The position numbers and the translations under genes were made by a program. The notes under the pieces were generated by a model. The model did not search any database and was not told the DNA's origin. It saw only the letters and a list, made by a program, of their open reading frames with translations. 64,000 bases of DNA. Origin: Clusia tigrina. Taxonomy: Eukaryota > Arthropoda > Insecta > Diptera > Clusiidae. The stretch lies in assembly GCA_920105625.2 (NCBI GenBank), contig OV050033.1, positions 131,873,821 through 131,937,820 of the forward strand, written 5' to 3'. Below, in pieces: positions 36,440 through 48,308 of this stretch. Within the stretch, counting starts at the first letter, position 1; each line of letters opens with the position of its first letter.

Positions 36440-37115
36440 AAATCTAATTTTGTTGACTTTCCACTGCTTTGCATATAAACACAACTACTTTCGATCAGTT
36501 CTCTTACGCTACATGTATATTATTTCCCTTAAATCATTAACATTATATATTAAATTGAAATAAAATTTAATTTTGTTGACTTTTCAAATAATCACAACTA
36601 CTTTCTCTTCGTTCTCTTACGCAGCATGTATATCATTATACCTTAAATCATTAACGCTATTATCATTATCCAATAAGTAGAAATTTAATTTTACTCTGTT
36701 GTTGCTTTCGCTCCATTCCTTTACGCTGGATGTATATCATTATGCCTTAAATTATTATCATCATTGGCTGCATTCTGGCACCCCATCGGATACCCAACCG
36801 ATCAGAATTCTCCGAATTTTTTGCAATCAGCTGATTGAGCGAACAACATTTCTTTGAGCGAAAATTTTCTACGCTACCGTACTCAACATATAGCACAGCT
36901 GTTTGTAGAACAGATGTTTACATATAAAGTAACAAATTTTTGTAGCGACGCGTTCACAAACAAAGTGCGCTGTTTCACTCACCCGATAGGCAACCGATAG
37001 GTCGCCAGAATGCTGCCATTATCATTATCTATTAAATATAATTAAAATTTTAATTTATTGACTTTTGAGTGCTTTTATACAATCTCCAAATGCGTTCCTC
37101 TACACTGCATATATA
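36440..37115. repeat. Degenerate tandem repeat, about 100-115 bp units
   Basis: Units share ttgttgactttt, ttacgct-catgtatat and ccttaaatcattaac; the last recurs at about 36530, 36645 and 36746. A fourth unit, at 37020-37110, is separated by an inserted MITE-like element (36765-37018). The array lies upstream of gene B. Confidence 0.65.
36765..37018. mobile_element. MITE-like insertion with imperfect terminal inverted repeats
   Basis: The left end TGGCTGCATTCTGGC and the reverse complement of the right end TGGCAGCATTCTGGC match over about 25 bp with four mismatches, continuing into CATCGG/TATCGG. The element is about 254 bp, has no frame, and splits a tandem-repeat unit. The heptamer ttatcat occurs close to both ends (36755-36761 and 37019-37025) and may be a target duplication, though three bases are unexplained on the left. 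Confidence 0.65.
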
Positions 37116-37435
37116 GTTTTCTACCCAACGGGCTTTTTTTTGATCTATTATAGTATGATTTCATTTTTTGACGGTTGAAGATTTAATTGAAATCATGCTA
37201 TCTATTTAATAACTAACATATGAAATATAGAAAAAGCATTTTTATTCAAACGGGCCGCAATTAAACAAATGAAACAGTTTTCGTACCATTCTGGGGAATT
37301 CCCCTCACGTTGGCATCCCTGTCTCCGGAGCAAATTTGACTTTTCCTTACAATGAAGAATTCTTGTTTTGTTTTGTTTCATCCTCCGGCATAAGAATGTT
37401 TCAAATTGTTTAATATATATACTAATAACTGAAAA

Positions 37436-40400
37436 ATGAGCTGCCGTCTTTGTCTGGGTAGTGTGGATATACTGATTCCTGTCTACAATGAAAACGGTGC
37501 TGATGTTAAAGGAATTGCGGAGACGGTCTCCAAGTATATCGGAGTCGCGGTAATCATTTTTAGTCAAAAGCCGTCTCCATTTTGCTTAGCGGCTACTTTA
37601 GATCCACCCTTAATATTTGAGTGGAGTGGTATTGAAGAAAACAAACCATAATTCCCATATTTTTGTCTAGTTGTCTCCTCAGGATCCAGTCAGCTCCAAA
37701 ATATGCATCAGCTGTTGGGCGAGTGTGGACAATTTCCAGAAATTCTGTCGTTTGGTGGCCGAGCGACAGCTCCTACTCCCAACGCCAGAGACCATACAAT
37801 GTGATGAAACAGCTGAGGAAGTGGGCAAAGAAAAGTGGGTTGAAGAGATTCAGTTGAAAGAAGGAGGAACAGTATACGAGGATGAACTGCAAATGGATAT
37901 GGAAGAGAGTGAAAAATCTCAGCTCAATTCCTTGGAAGAAGTGAAGGATGTGCTTACTGGGAAGCAGGAATTGGAGCAAGCCACCCTTTGCGAAGTAGAG
38001 CAAAAAGTAGTCAGTATTATTAAGAAACCCAGAGGACGTCCACGCAGAAAGGAGGTGACGGTGCCGAAGAAAGCTGCGATACGTGAGTCGAATGCACGCA
38101 AACTCGGACGCCCCAGTCGAAATGGTAAGCGAGCTACAAAATGTTTTATTTGTAAAAATATCCCTGAAGAATTGCAATTATAGACGCCGAAATTACAATG
38201 GACGAAGATCGTTTAATCGCCAGTTACATGAAACTGGTCTGCGATATTTGCCAACTAGAGCTGTCCACCTACAATGAACTTAAGCAACACTTTAAAACTG
38301 CTCACAATACAAACGGTTATGCTGTGTGCTGCCAGAAGAGGCTGTACAAGCGTGGCATACTTATCGATCATATTAATGTGCACAAAGATCCGGAATACTT
38401 TAAGTAAGCAGCATGGGATTTCTAAGGCTGTGTACACTGCATCAAGGCCGCTGGAGAGAAAAGAGTGAAACTCTTCTTATTGCTCAATATAATTGCTCAA
38501 CACGAAAGGTGCAGTTATGGCAACATGATCAGTTGGAGCTACTGGAAGTTTCTGATAAGATGATGAAACTACTGCAACACCGTTTAAGTCAATAATTATT
38601 CCTAGCTCTGAAGAATTATTCCAAACTCTATACATTCATGAACGACATACACTTGATTCTAATTGACAATCTATTCATTTCTATGCCATCTTCCTGCCGA
38701 AGAACATAGCGATTTCACACCTCCATCTGATCATCCTCCCATCTATTGCACCATTTGTGTTGTTGCAATTGAAATGAACAACGAAGAAGTATTTCATCTC
38801 CTTATCTCTCACCTCGTCGCCTTATTACACATCTGTTTGAAACTATTACAGATGCTCCCTTTGCTCCAATGTATTCGCCGATCGTGTGTGTTTGCGAAAT
38901 CACACTTTGTTGAAGCATAAATCAGCGGAGGAGCTACACTTCCAATGCAAGCACTGCGATAAAAAATTTGCCAAAATTTACCTTCTCCAAAGGCATGCGG
39001 TGAAGCACACCCCGCGCGATAAATGTACATTTATTTGCGACATTTGCAACAAGGGGTAAGTAAACAACTGAACTGGGAGCAGCAACTGAATCCCGGCAGT
39101 AGAAAGTCTATGATGGAAGTAGGGTTAAAGACATCAATAAGGCAGCATTATTAAACTGCTCTGTTGAAGGAGAAATACAACTCCTATAATCACGCTTCTC
39201 TGAGATTGGAATATAGGATGATTAGAGCTTGGGTTTCCTAGGCCCAGTATATACAATATAGATCCCGCAATAGTCGTAGAATAGACCCGCGAAGTCCCGG
39301 TTTTGGAGGTACTTTGTTCGCCATCAGGCGAATGACTATGTGCGATGTACTATGTGGTGGAAAGCAGATGGCTTGCCAGAACTAATTGTGGCTGCAGTGA
39401 CAGTCAGACTGGTGAAAGCCTTACTTAGTCCCCTTGTCACTTCCAAGTTGGTGCTGTTCTGCAAATCCAGATTGCATTATGTTGGAAAGCTTAATAGTAT
39501 GTTGCCAACATGGGTTCCAGGACACATGGGTGTTATGGGGAATGAATTCGCGGACAAGCAAGCGTATAAAGGATGTGAGACCACTTTTACTGGATCATAA
39601 CTTTTGGTCCGATTAGGGCCGCTATTAGAGATTGTGTTGTGTATGCACAGAATCGTGAATGGGACGTCTTAATAGGCAGCGAGTAGACGAAGGGTATGCT
39701 ACCTGTTATCTCTGACAAAACGTCAAGGTTTCTTTAGTCACTTGGTAGGATGGACTACAGACTTTTGATAGGTAGAAGACATATCATTTTATGTGGACTA
39801 ACCACCCGGAAATTATAGGCATAACAGACAGGGCTCTTTGTCCGACTTATGGGATGGAAGATGAGGCTGTTCGTGTGTGCCTCGCTTTCTCGTGAATCGA
39901 TTTTCGAGGTTTTTGGCACCGACAACTTAAATAGTGCAAACTTTGGCTCCTTAGCAGGATCAATAGTTTCATATTTTGCTGCTGGGATTCAGTTGCAAAT
40001 TCAAAGAAACAAATATGAGTGAATTCAATTTTGCAGTTACCCAACGTCGTCTCGGTTGAAATCGCACGAGAAGAATGTCCACGGCGATGGCAGTCTGAAA
40101 GTTTGCAATCACTGTGGGAAAGTTATACGTGGCAAGTACAGTTTCATACGTCACATGGAGAAGCATGAGGGGACCGCAGCGCAACGGGGTGTCCAGTGTG
40201 AGGAGTGTGGTCATTGGCTGTCGGACAAGTATTGTTTGCGTATTCACAAGGAGCGTCATCAAGATCAGGGCACATATACATGTGAACTTTGCGGCAAGGA
40301 ATCGCCCTCACGTCTGGCCATGAGTGCGCACTTTCGCTATCACCATCTGAATACGGAACTGAAGCACAAGTGCAAGGAATGTAAGAGGGAATTTAAAACT

Positions 40401-40779
40401 TCGCGAGCTTTACGGGTAATTATTCAATTGTCAAGGATCATGAGCGCACATTCTTACGTTACCGATTGGACGTGGTATTAACCTGAATTTAATATACGGA
40501 GGAGCTCTGTCTCCACGCCATGCTGCTACTTTAGTTATTGAATATAATTATAATGATATTCTTTAATTTATTCGTTTGTTTTTCTATTTTCATATATTTG
40601 CCATTTACCGCCACATTTAGGAGCATATCACCACCCACACTGGTGAAACGCTATACACCTGCACGTATTGTGATAAGAAATTCAAATGTTCGTCGAATTT
40701 GCATTCGCATCGGAAATGGCAGCATCCAGTTGAGTGGACCCGTGATAGACAAACACTTCGAACTAGAAAGGATCAGTAG
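37436..40779 (+). CDS. Gene B: ZAD C2H2 zinc-finger transcription factor
   Basis: Six exons fit in phase: 37436-37549, 37671-38124, 38184-38403, 38852-39055, 40037-40415 and 40621-40779, coding 509 residues. The ZAD has MSCRLCL and CISCW. An acidic linker carries two AT-hook-like motifs (PRGRPRRKE, KLGRPSRNG). About ten fingers follow, starting CDICQLELSTYNELKQHFKT and the compact GYAVCCQKRLYKRG, then CSLCSNVF, CKHCDKKF, CDICNKGY (split by intron 4), CNHCGKV, CEECGHW, CELCGKE, CKECKREF and CTYCDKKF. It is a nuclear DNA-binding protein of the insect ZAD family, grauzone-like in layout. Intron 4 holds a retrotransposon relic. The ZAD exon matches those of genes A and C, so all three descend from one gene. 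Confidence 0.87.
39240..39900 (+). pseudogene. Non-LTR retrotransposon RNase H fragment in gene B intron
   Basis: WVPGHMGVMGNEFAD at about 39510-39555 is the RNase H active-site segment of I/jockey-type elements. Downstream remnants include DYRLLIGRRH and a degraded Cys-containing tail. Stops interrupt it. It lies wholly inside intron 4 of gene B. Confidence 0.65.
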
Positions 40780-41400
40780 TACCCACCAAGTGCTACGTTG
40801 ATAATGACGTGAATGTTCGCTGATGCTGCTGCATTGTATTAGCTGACTCCAGTCGTTGGCTTGCTTTGGATCAATGCTTGCATGGAACCTGCTTTTTATG
40901 GTACTCAGTTACAGAGTGTAATCATGGATTCAGAAGAGAGACTTTATATATGGATATAACTAGCTTAGAATTAAGTAAAAGTACAGTGTACTGAAAGTAT
41001 AATTAAATATACTTTTTAATAAGAGAATACCAAAATATGCTCTCGCTGTATTTAGCTTTAATTTTGCGTATTTCTGCCCGAAGAATTTAGCGGCTATTAT
41101 TAAGGATGAGCTTAGCAGCGACTGTTTGGTAATCGGTGATTTGGGTAGAGCCACTTTCAAGTCACAAGTCATAATTATAGCAGCAACTGAAGTGACACGT
41201 TACTTCAAACTCGGTGAGCGAGTCAGTCAATAAACAAACCTACTCTTAAGTCGGTTGTCCATGGACAAGTCGGATAATTTTGGCCACGACCAAGACTTCG
41301 TATTCTTAATATTATTACCGAGAGCTTAGCTAAATTCCACCATAATTCGCTTTTACAGTGTGGAAAGTTTACTAAACTAATAGAAGTCTTGACTTTGTTT
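40780..41400. other. Spacer downstream of gene B
   Basis: No coding motif or repeat unit is seen. It contains the presumed 3' untranslated region of gene B. Confidence 0.4.
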
Positions 41401-41414
41401 CTTCTTTGAGGGCG

Positions 41415-41756
41415 CTACAACGGATGGTCGGTCTTGGCCGCTTCAATAAAGCTTCGCCAGACGCCTCTGGTATGCGCACTCTGGCGCCAGTTGCCAAGGC
41501 CAAGCCCAGTCAGATTACCCGGGACTTGGTCTTTCCAACGGAGATTATGTCGTCCTCTTCTACGCGTGCCAATATCGTGTTTCGAAGAATACACCTTATT
41601 AGCTGGAGCGTCCTCGGCGACGATAGGCTTCAATCCTTCACATAATACGCTCGATAGAAGCTTATATGCGATATTCAAAAGATTTCTCGACGGTAGTTGA
41701 CGGAAATCGTGGGATCGACTTTCGTGTGGACTGGGCAGAGTATAATGTGGTTCCAA
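41415..41756 (-). pseudogene. RTE-like fragment with internal deletion
   Basis: Minus-strand translation joins LLNIAYKLLSSVLCEGLK (reverse transcriptase start) directly to EDAPANKVYSSK and RRGRHNLRWKDQV (C-terminal tail). Most of the RT domain is deleted. Same family as 20940-21560 and 24880-25150. Confidence 0.7.
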
Positions 41757-42184
41757 TCACTGACCATATTCTCCAGGTACACTAACACAGAACTCCATAC
41801 CCACAACTCAAGCATTTTCATAACTTGGGCCATTTTATAAGACTTATCAACAAGTTGTTACATAGTGGATTATACTGACGTCGCTGTTAAAGTTATATAT
41901 TTGCGCTATTTATTAATAGAAATATAAATAATATAATTAGGAAACTATAATATATAATACTATATATATAATACTAATATAATATATGATGTATTATAGA
42001 ACACAGATTTCCATCCAACAACTGCTTCGACTGACATCCGTCATTCACGGTTTAGCTTTATAAAAGCTGCATGAGCACTACCAAACGATAACACTGAATG
42101 GTTACGAGCTGGTAACGTGGGAAGAATACTTCATTCACTTCGAACGCAGCAGAGCTGTGTAATAGCAACGACAATCATTACATT
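41757..42184. other. AT-rich spacer
   Basis: No gene. A short run of taatata repeats lies at 41930-42000. Confidence 0.4.
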
Positions 42185-42770
42185 CCCCTCCCAAGTACAC
42201 CCGATACTGCCACTCAAATACACCACATGCTGTCATTCAACTACACGAGACTGTCCTTCAAATTCACCCGATACTGTCATTCAAATGCAAACGACACTGT
42301 CATTCAAGTACACTCGATACTATCATTCAAATGATCTCGTTATTGATGTTCAGATACACCCGATACTGTCGTTCAAGTACACTCGTAACTCTCGTTCAAG
42401 AACTGTGGTTCAATTACACCCGTAACTCTCGTTTAAATACATCCGATACTTCAAATGCTTTACTCTCTTCAAGTTCACCCTATACTCTCTTTCAAGTTCA
42501 CCCATTACTCTAATGCCAGTTCACCCGTTACTCTCCTTAAAGTTGATCCTTTACTTTCTTTCAAGTTCACCCTTTGCTCTCCTTCAAGTTCACCCTTTAC
42601 TCCCTATCAAGTTCACTTTTTACTCTATTTAAAGTTCACACTTTACTCTCTTTCAAGTTCACCCGTTATGCTCTTTCAAGTTCACCCTTTACTCTCTTTC
42701 AAGTTCACCCTTTACTCTCTTTCAATTTCACCCGTTACTCTCCTTCAAGTGCACAGGAATAATGGTTCGA
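42185..42770. repeat. 23-bp minisatellite, about 25 units
   Basis: The 3' part (42655-42750) has clean 23-bp units of tttcaagttcaccctttact plus three bases. The 5' part is older and uses variants such as tcaaatacacccgatactgt. Divergence rises toward the 5' side. Open frames of repeated SFKFTLYS come from the repeat. It ends about 150 bp past the stop of gene C. Confidence 0.85.
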
Positions 42771-42922
42771 CTAACTAGTACATTCAGTATGCCTCGTTCA
42801 CGATCATGCTCAGCTGTGTACGCGGTTTAAGGTGCATGTCCATGTTCGTGGGCTGCCTACCACCTGTAGATGAACAAATAAAATGTATATGAATCCTGCT
42901 ATATAGTGAATAAATCTGTAAC

Positions 42923-45900
42923 TTACAGATTGGCGTTCAAAAACATCATTCGGCCCACTTTTCTCCCAAAGAATCTATTTCGCCGTTCTATCAGTGTGAG
43001 TCCAGCTTTCGAAAACACATTTTCAGACGGCATGGAACTCGCCGCAATACACAGACGTCTCCTCATGATCTCGTACAGATGTGGGTAGGCTTCTCGTTTT
43101 TCGTGCCACCATTTCAGGGGATTGTTATTCCTTGGTAATATCTTTTCTTGTAGGTATTTATCAACTTCCATGATCCCTATTTCCATGGGATTACTGTTGT
43201 TAATGATTTTGTCCACTTCACGATCGAATTCGTCCCATATACTGCCCGACTTTTTAGGTGGTGTTGGGCTCTTGGAATCATCGACTGCAGTAACAACAAC
43301 CGGTGGGGTATTTATGGGCATTTTGCATACTAAATCCTTCAAATCAGTGCAAGCTTTCAGGTAAGCAGTTTCACTTGTAAATCCATGCCGCTTGAAGCGC
43401 GGGTCCAAAAGCGTGCTTTCGGCAAACATAGAATCTTCTTCCAATAGCGAATACCTTTTGGACAACTCAAATAAAAGCCTATGACCCATTTTTTTCACAG
43501 AATGGGGAAGATTCTCTCGTGACAGGACTTGCGAGCATTTATTTTTGAGAGCGTTCGCTATCAGAATCACCTCGGATATGATGAAATTGCTGTCTGAAGT
43601 CATCTCCTGAGTGGCGTTTCTAAAATACGACAACAACTCATTAGCGGCTGTTAGAATAGCAAAGTCTTCAAGGTTGACGTTAACCATATGGGAATAGTCC
43701 TTGGTAATTATGGTCAACAATTTTCCTTTCAACTGAATGAGCATGTCAAACATGTCACACGTTGAGCTCCAACGTGTGGGCACATCTGGCTTTAATTTGA
43801 GTGGTGTTTGACCCAATGTAACTTGTAAGGAATGTAAACTCTGGGCAGCCACAGCATCACTGTGAAACATTTCCGCAATGGCTCTGAATTTGGCGTGTGT
43901 CTTTCGTATTTCCAGTAAGCCAGCCTGGACGATCAAATTCAACATGTTTGCAAAACACTGAATTTGCGTCCAATCACTCCAAATAACTGCCGCTCCTCTT
44001 GTGGTGCCGGCATAGTCAATGGTTAGAGCCACTACCTTGCTGGTTATCAACCACTTATCACATATTTTCTTGAACTCCTCGCGTAACTGGTCCGCTGTAT
44101 CTTTATCGCCGTACTTGTAGCAATCCAGCATGACCGACTGCAATTCAGTGTCCTTATTAATAAAGTGGCCGCTGATCGCAACGTAATTGGAGTCTGGCCC
44201 AGATGTCCAGCAATCCGTTGAAATGGACACATATTCGGCGGTGCTCAACAGTTGCTCCACATTTTTTCGCGCTATGTCGTAATAGGTAACCACCAGAATG
44301 TTGGTCAGTTCTTCTCGGGTCGGTATGCAGTACATGCAGTTGAGCTCTGAAACAAAATTCTTGAACTCTTTTGTCTCCACCAGCTCCAGAGGCAAGTAGT
44401 TCTTCGACATGAACTCAAGCAAGTATCTGGTCAGTAGTTCATCTCTATCTTTATTCGATATTGTGGACTTTTGCACATAATCTGGTGTGAGGTTCGAGCT
44501 GTGATTTTCGGTGACTGTAGAACCAAACATTTCGGGGGAAAATTCACTGGAGTTTGTTGATTGCATGTGTTCAGGAAATGTAGTGGGCGTACGCTCCGAC
44601 AAACTTTCTCTGCTTTTTGTAACTCTCTTATTCTTGAATGCCAATGAGTTAGTATCCTGACGGATGGCAGCAAAAATGATTGGATGCTGCGATTTGGTGT
44701 GCCGCGTCAAATTGTACGGGCCTCCGCCTCTATAGGACATCACTTTACCGCAAAAATTGCACTTTGCCTTGTAATTCCTCAGGTCAGTGAAATACAGCCA
44801 AGCCCTGGAACATCTTAAACTGAATTGAGAGCTCCTAAAAGGGGAAAAACACATCTATTTAAAAACCGCTGCAATGAGGCAAAGTAATGGCAATATATAC
44901 AAGCGGTTAAATATATATAAATAAAGTAGATATGCATAATATAATATAATATAAATCATCCATGGAACCACAGTAAGAACTAAACAAACGCAACTTCTGT
45001 TGAGTTGACTACCCCACGCCCTCCGCATTGACGTACAAACATTTCACATTTTGAAACCGGATGAGAGGGAGTGTCAGAGTCACACCGACAACAGGAGATG
45101 GATAAAGATAGGAGGGTATGGTCAGGCAATGCAAATGAAATATCTTTTGAGATGAAAAGCGCTACATGAGTTTTCCAAATTGGTATTTTATCAGTTATAA
45201 TACCCAAGAACTTTTATCAGGCCCAAGTGTCAGTTCCCTTTAAGAAACGGAACAAGGATCTGCTAAATTTCTTGAGCATGCCTGATATAGTATACCGTGA
45301 AGAGGGATGAAGCATATATGATCATAATTTATCCATTACAACTGCTTACTTCAATACGGAGTCAGGATTTTTATGTATATGAATATGCTCAATAAATGTG
45401 TCCCGGTTATAGAACGTCTTCCGACAACACACCGCATATCCATTTATATTGTGAACAGTTCTATAATGATTCCTGAGTTCGTTATAGGTGGCAAACTCCA
45501 ACAGGCAAACATCGCATTTAAGTTTCGTGTGGCTGGCAATTAAACTGGCTTCATCCAAAGGGTTTGCGTCATCTATATTTAATACAGAAAACATAAATTA
45601 CATTATTCATTCATTTTAATAGTATTCATAAATTTGATATGTTTGACCTACAAATTCTCATCGGGTTATCCAGATGACTTTCATTAGTTTTTGCCATAAT
45701 TTCCTCTGTTGTGTTTGTGGTCACATTTTCAAATTCTTTTGACTCTTGTTCGTATGATGTGTCCTCGAATCCCGGTTCGCAAATCAGGTTACTTTTCTCG
45801 CTATCATCCCCTTCCAAATCCAGTTCATCCACGTATATTGCGTCCTCTTCCATTTTAATTTCCGCATTCCATGTAGTTTCACACTCAGTTGCTGCATGGA

Positions 45901-46282
45901 ATTTTTTCTTTTCTGGCAATTCCAACTGTAATTGCCTCTCTTTCACTAATTGGCAGAACTTATGAAAATGATCAATATTAGCCCAGCAACGTAGACATAT
46001 TCTGGTGCTCACCGGATCATCAGGAACCAACTGGAAATGGTACAACAAACACAAACAACGGATACACTCTTTCTCCTTGCAAACTACAACTAATTCTAGC
46101 TTCAGCAAACATATTGTTTTAAGTTTAAAAATACGTGATTTGTGTTTGTTTTAAATGCAAATTATTACCTGTACATGGACATATTTGGCCACTGTCTCTG
46201 CAATGCCTTTAGCATCAGATCCACAATCATCGAAGACAGGAATCAATATTTCCTCCTTAACTAAACAAAGCCGGCAAGTCAT
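42923..46282 (-). CDS. Gene C: ZAD-C2H2-BED-hAT fusion protein
   Basis: Four minus-strand exons fit in phase: 46169-46282, 45652-46030, 45350-45572 and 42923-44834, coding 875 residues. Exon 1 is a ZAD start (MTCRLCL) and exon 2 completes it (CLRCW) with an acidic linker. Exon 3 gives two C2H2 fingers (CDVCLLEFATYNELRNHY and GYAVCCRKTFYNRD). The last exon begins with a classic BED finger (Trp251, Cys264, Cys267, His284, His289) and a hAT transposase with STDCWTS (Asp446), TIDYAG (Asp512), LLDPRFKRHG and the C-terminal PSENVFSKAG. The first ATG after the acceptor lies inside the BED finger, so the transposase exon needs the upstream exons to make a whole BED. Unlike gene A, both recognisable catalytic Asp remain. 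The exon 2 donor (t|GTAGGT) is the weakest junction. It could instead be a ZAD gene next to a hAT copy. Confidence 0.75.
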
Positions 46283-48308
46283 TTTTCAATCATTCAATTA
46301 TGTACTGTATTACGAACAATTGCACACTTTAACTTTCACACAAACAACATAAAACCATTCAAATGCAATATATTAAAACTAAAGCCGCTTTTCATTGAAT
46401 AAAATGTCAACAGTGTCCGAGGACAGTGACGGAACTTTCTCACAATTATGCTATTTGCTACGATTTCCTCAGAATCTAAAAAGGGTAGAGTAAAGGGCCG
46501 AGGTGAATTAAGTAAATTCACCTTGGGTAAATGTGAATATGAATAAAGGAAGAATATGAGAAGGTGAACGAATTTTTCTTCATTACTTAGTGGAATCCAA
46601 TTATGTGCCTGACATTAAAAAAAGAGAGAGAAAAAATAAACGTTGCTACTCTCAAAAGTATAAATATTGGATATTTATCTTACAAACTAAATCTGACAAA
46701 GGTGGAACAGTAAAATTACGTTTTTTATGTTTTCTGTAGACATATTTTATATTGCATTTGGTAAAATGACTTGTTTACAAAAATGTAGGTGTTTTTTAAT
46801 CACAGCCGGGCAGCTGTTGATGAGATGTACTATAGTTAGTGAAGGTATATTAATAATGAAAACAAACACATTTAACTCGTAACGGAATAAAACTAATATA
46901 TTTAAGATTTTCTTCTCATTTTCCTTAAGGTGCAGAGTGACATAAAGTACATTTTCTGCCGTTAAAATTTTTAGTTTCTGTTGCAATTGTACTGGAATTA
47001 TATTTCTGTTGTCGTGTCTGCTTGATGCCACTCCGCACCTTTACTTTACATTTACACCTGTCAAATGAACGAAAATTATTTCAATCGACATTAATTCTGA
47101 ACAAAGATCAGAAGCCATCTTGATAAGAAATTATAATGTTTCCAAGCATTATTTTTCTGGTTTATACAGTTTAGTAATAAATACACCAAAAATTAACTAC
47201 ACTTTTACTCCTTTTTCTCTTTTTATTCTTTATGTTCTGCATTTTCCAAATTCACCAACAACGCTAGATTCGCCCAAAAAATCGAACTCCGTCCGATCCG
47301 CCCCAACCAGGTTTGTTAATTTTTTTACTCTTTTTTAGCGATCAACGTTTCCACATAATTAACAATTCAACTGACAAATTGATTTAATTAAATTAAGCCG
47401 AAGATCGAAGATTCATTCGTTAGTTTGGCGCAGGAAACCGAGTTAACTAGCTCTGTTGTAGTCAAAACGAAGAGAAAAACAAGTATCTATTAACAGATAA
47501 CTAGGTGTTTTTGCCTTTTGCCGCCTTCGCTTCATAATAAAACAAATATTTTCGTCAATAACGAAACTTCATCTAAAAATTTAGTAATAAGGTTAACAAA
47601 TTTTTTAAACCGATTAACACATTTTTTTTTAACGACTCTGGAATACAGTGGCGGATTGTTTTGTCGGACAAAATTTTTCAATTTTTATCAACCACCTGCT
47701 TCGTTACGCTATGTCTTAAAGGTTGTACTATTGTGAACTCTCCAACCATAAGCAAATTGCAATGAGACAGCTGATCAAAATAAACAAATTCAGAGGGTGG
47801 GTGCAATTAATAAAGCACAGGGGAATCAGACCATCTAAGAATTTGGAGATTGGAGAAATGCATAACATCCAATTAAAGAAATGAACAAATTAAGCAACTT
47901 ATTTGCGTGTCAACCTTTGTCTGCCACTGTTTTTTAAATTTTACACGTAATTTGTTGATCTCAATATACACCACCAACCACTGGGTGTACATTTAAAATA
48001 TTATTTATTTGTGAAGCATATGACAATTTTTAAAGTGCTATGAATATGTTTCACAAAAATAGTCTCATCTATTATTATTATTGCTTCAAAAACAATAACT
48101 CAAGTTTTATTTTACAATTTGTGGGGGAGCACTAGCTGCAGGGTCCTTCAGTTCGCAATAGTAACTAAATAGAGGTTTTCGCCTATAGTTGGCAACACTA
48201 ATCTTTAACCTCAAACTACATTATTCAGGTAATATTTTCATTTTGTAAAGTTTTAATATTAATTAGATAACACAAAACAAACAATAAATAAACAAAAAAT
48301 ATAGCAAA
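46283..48308. other. Spacer between gene C and TRMU
   Basis: Contains the presumed promoters of gene C (minus) and TRMU (plus). A small palindrome, aggtgaattaagtaaattcacct, lies at 46501-46523. I see no supported coding exon; short frames lack motifs. Confidence 0.45.

Noticed and set aside
47647..47935. cagtggcgg at the left and a reverse ctgccactg at the right suggested a small hAT element
   Set aside because: The similarity ends after about 7 bases and the flanking octamers do not match, so no target duplication.
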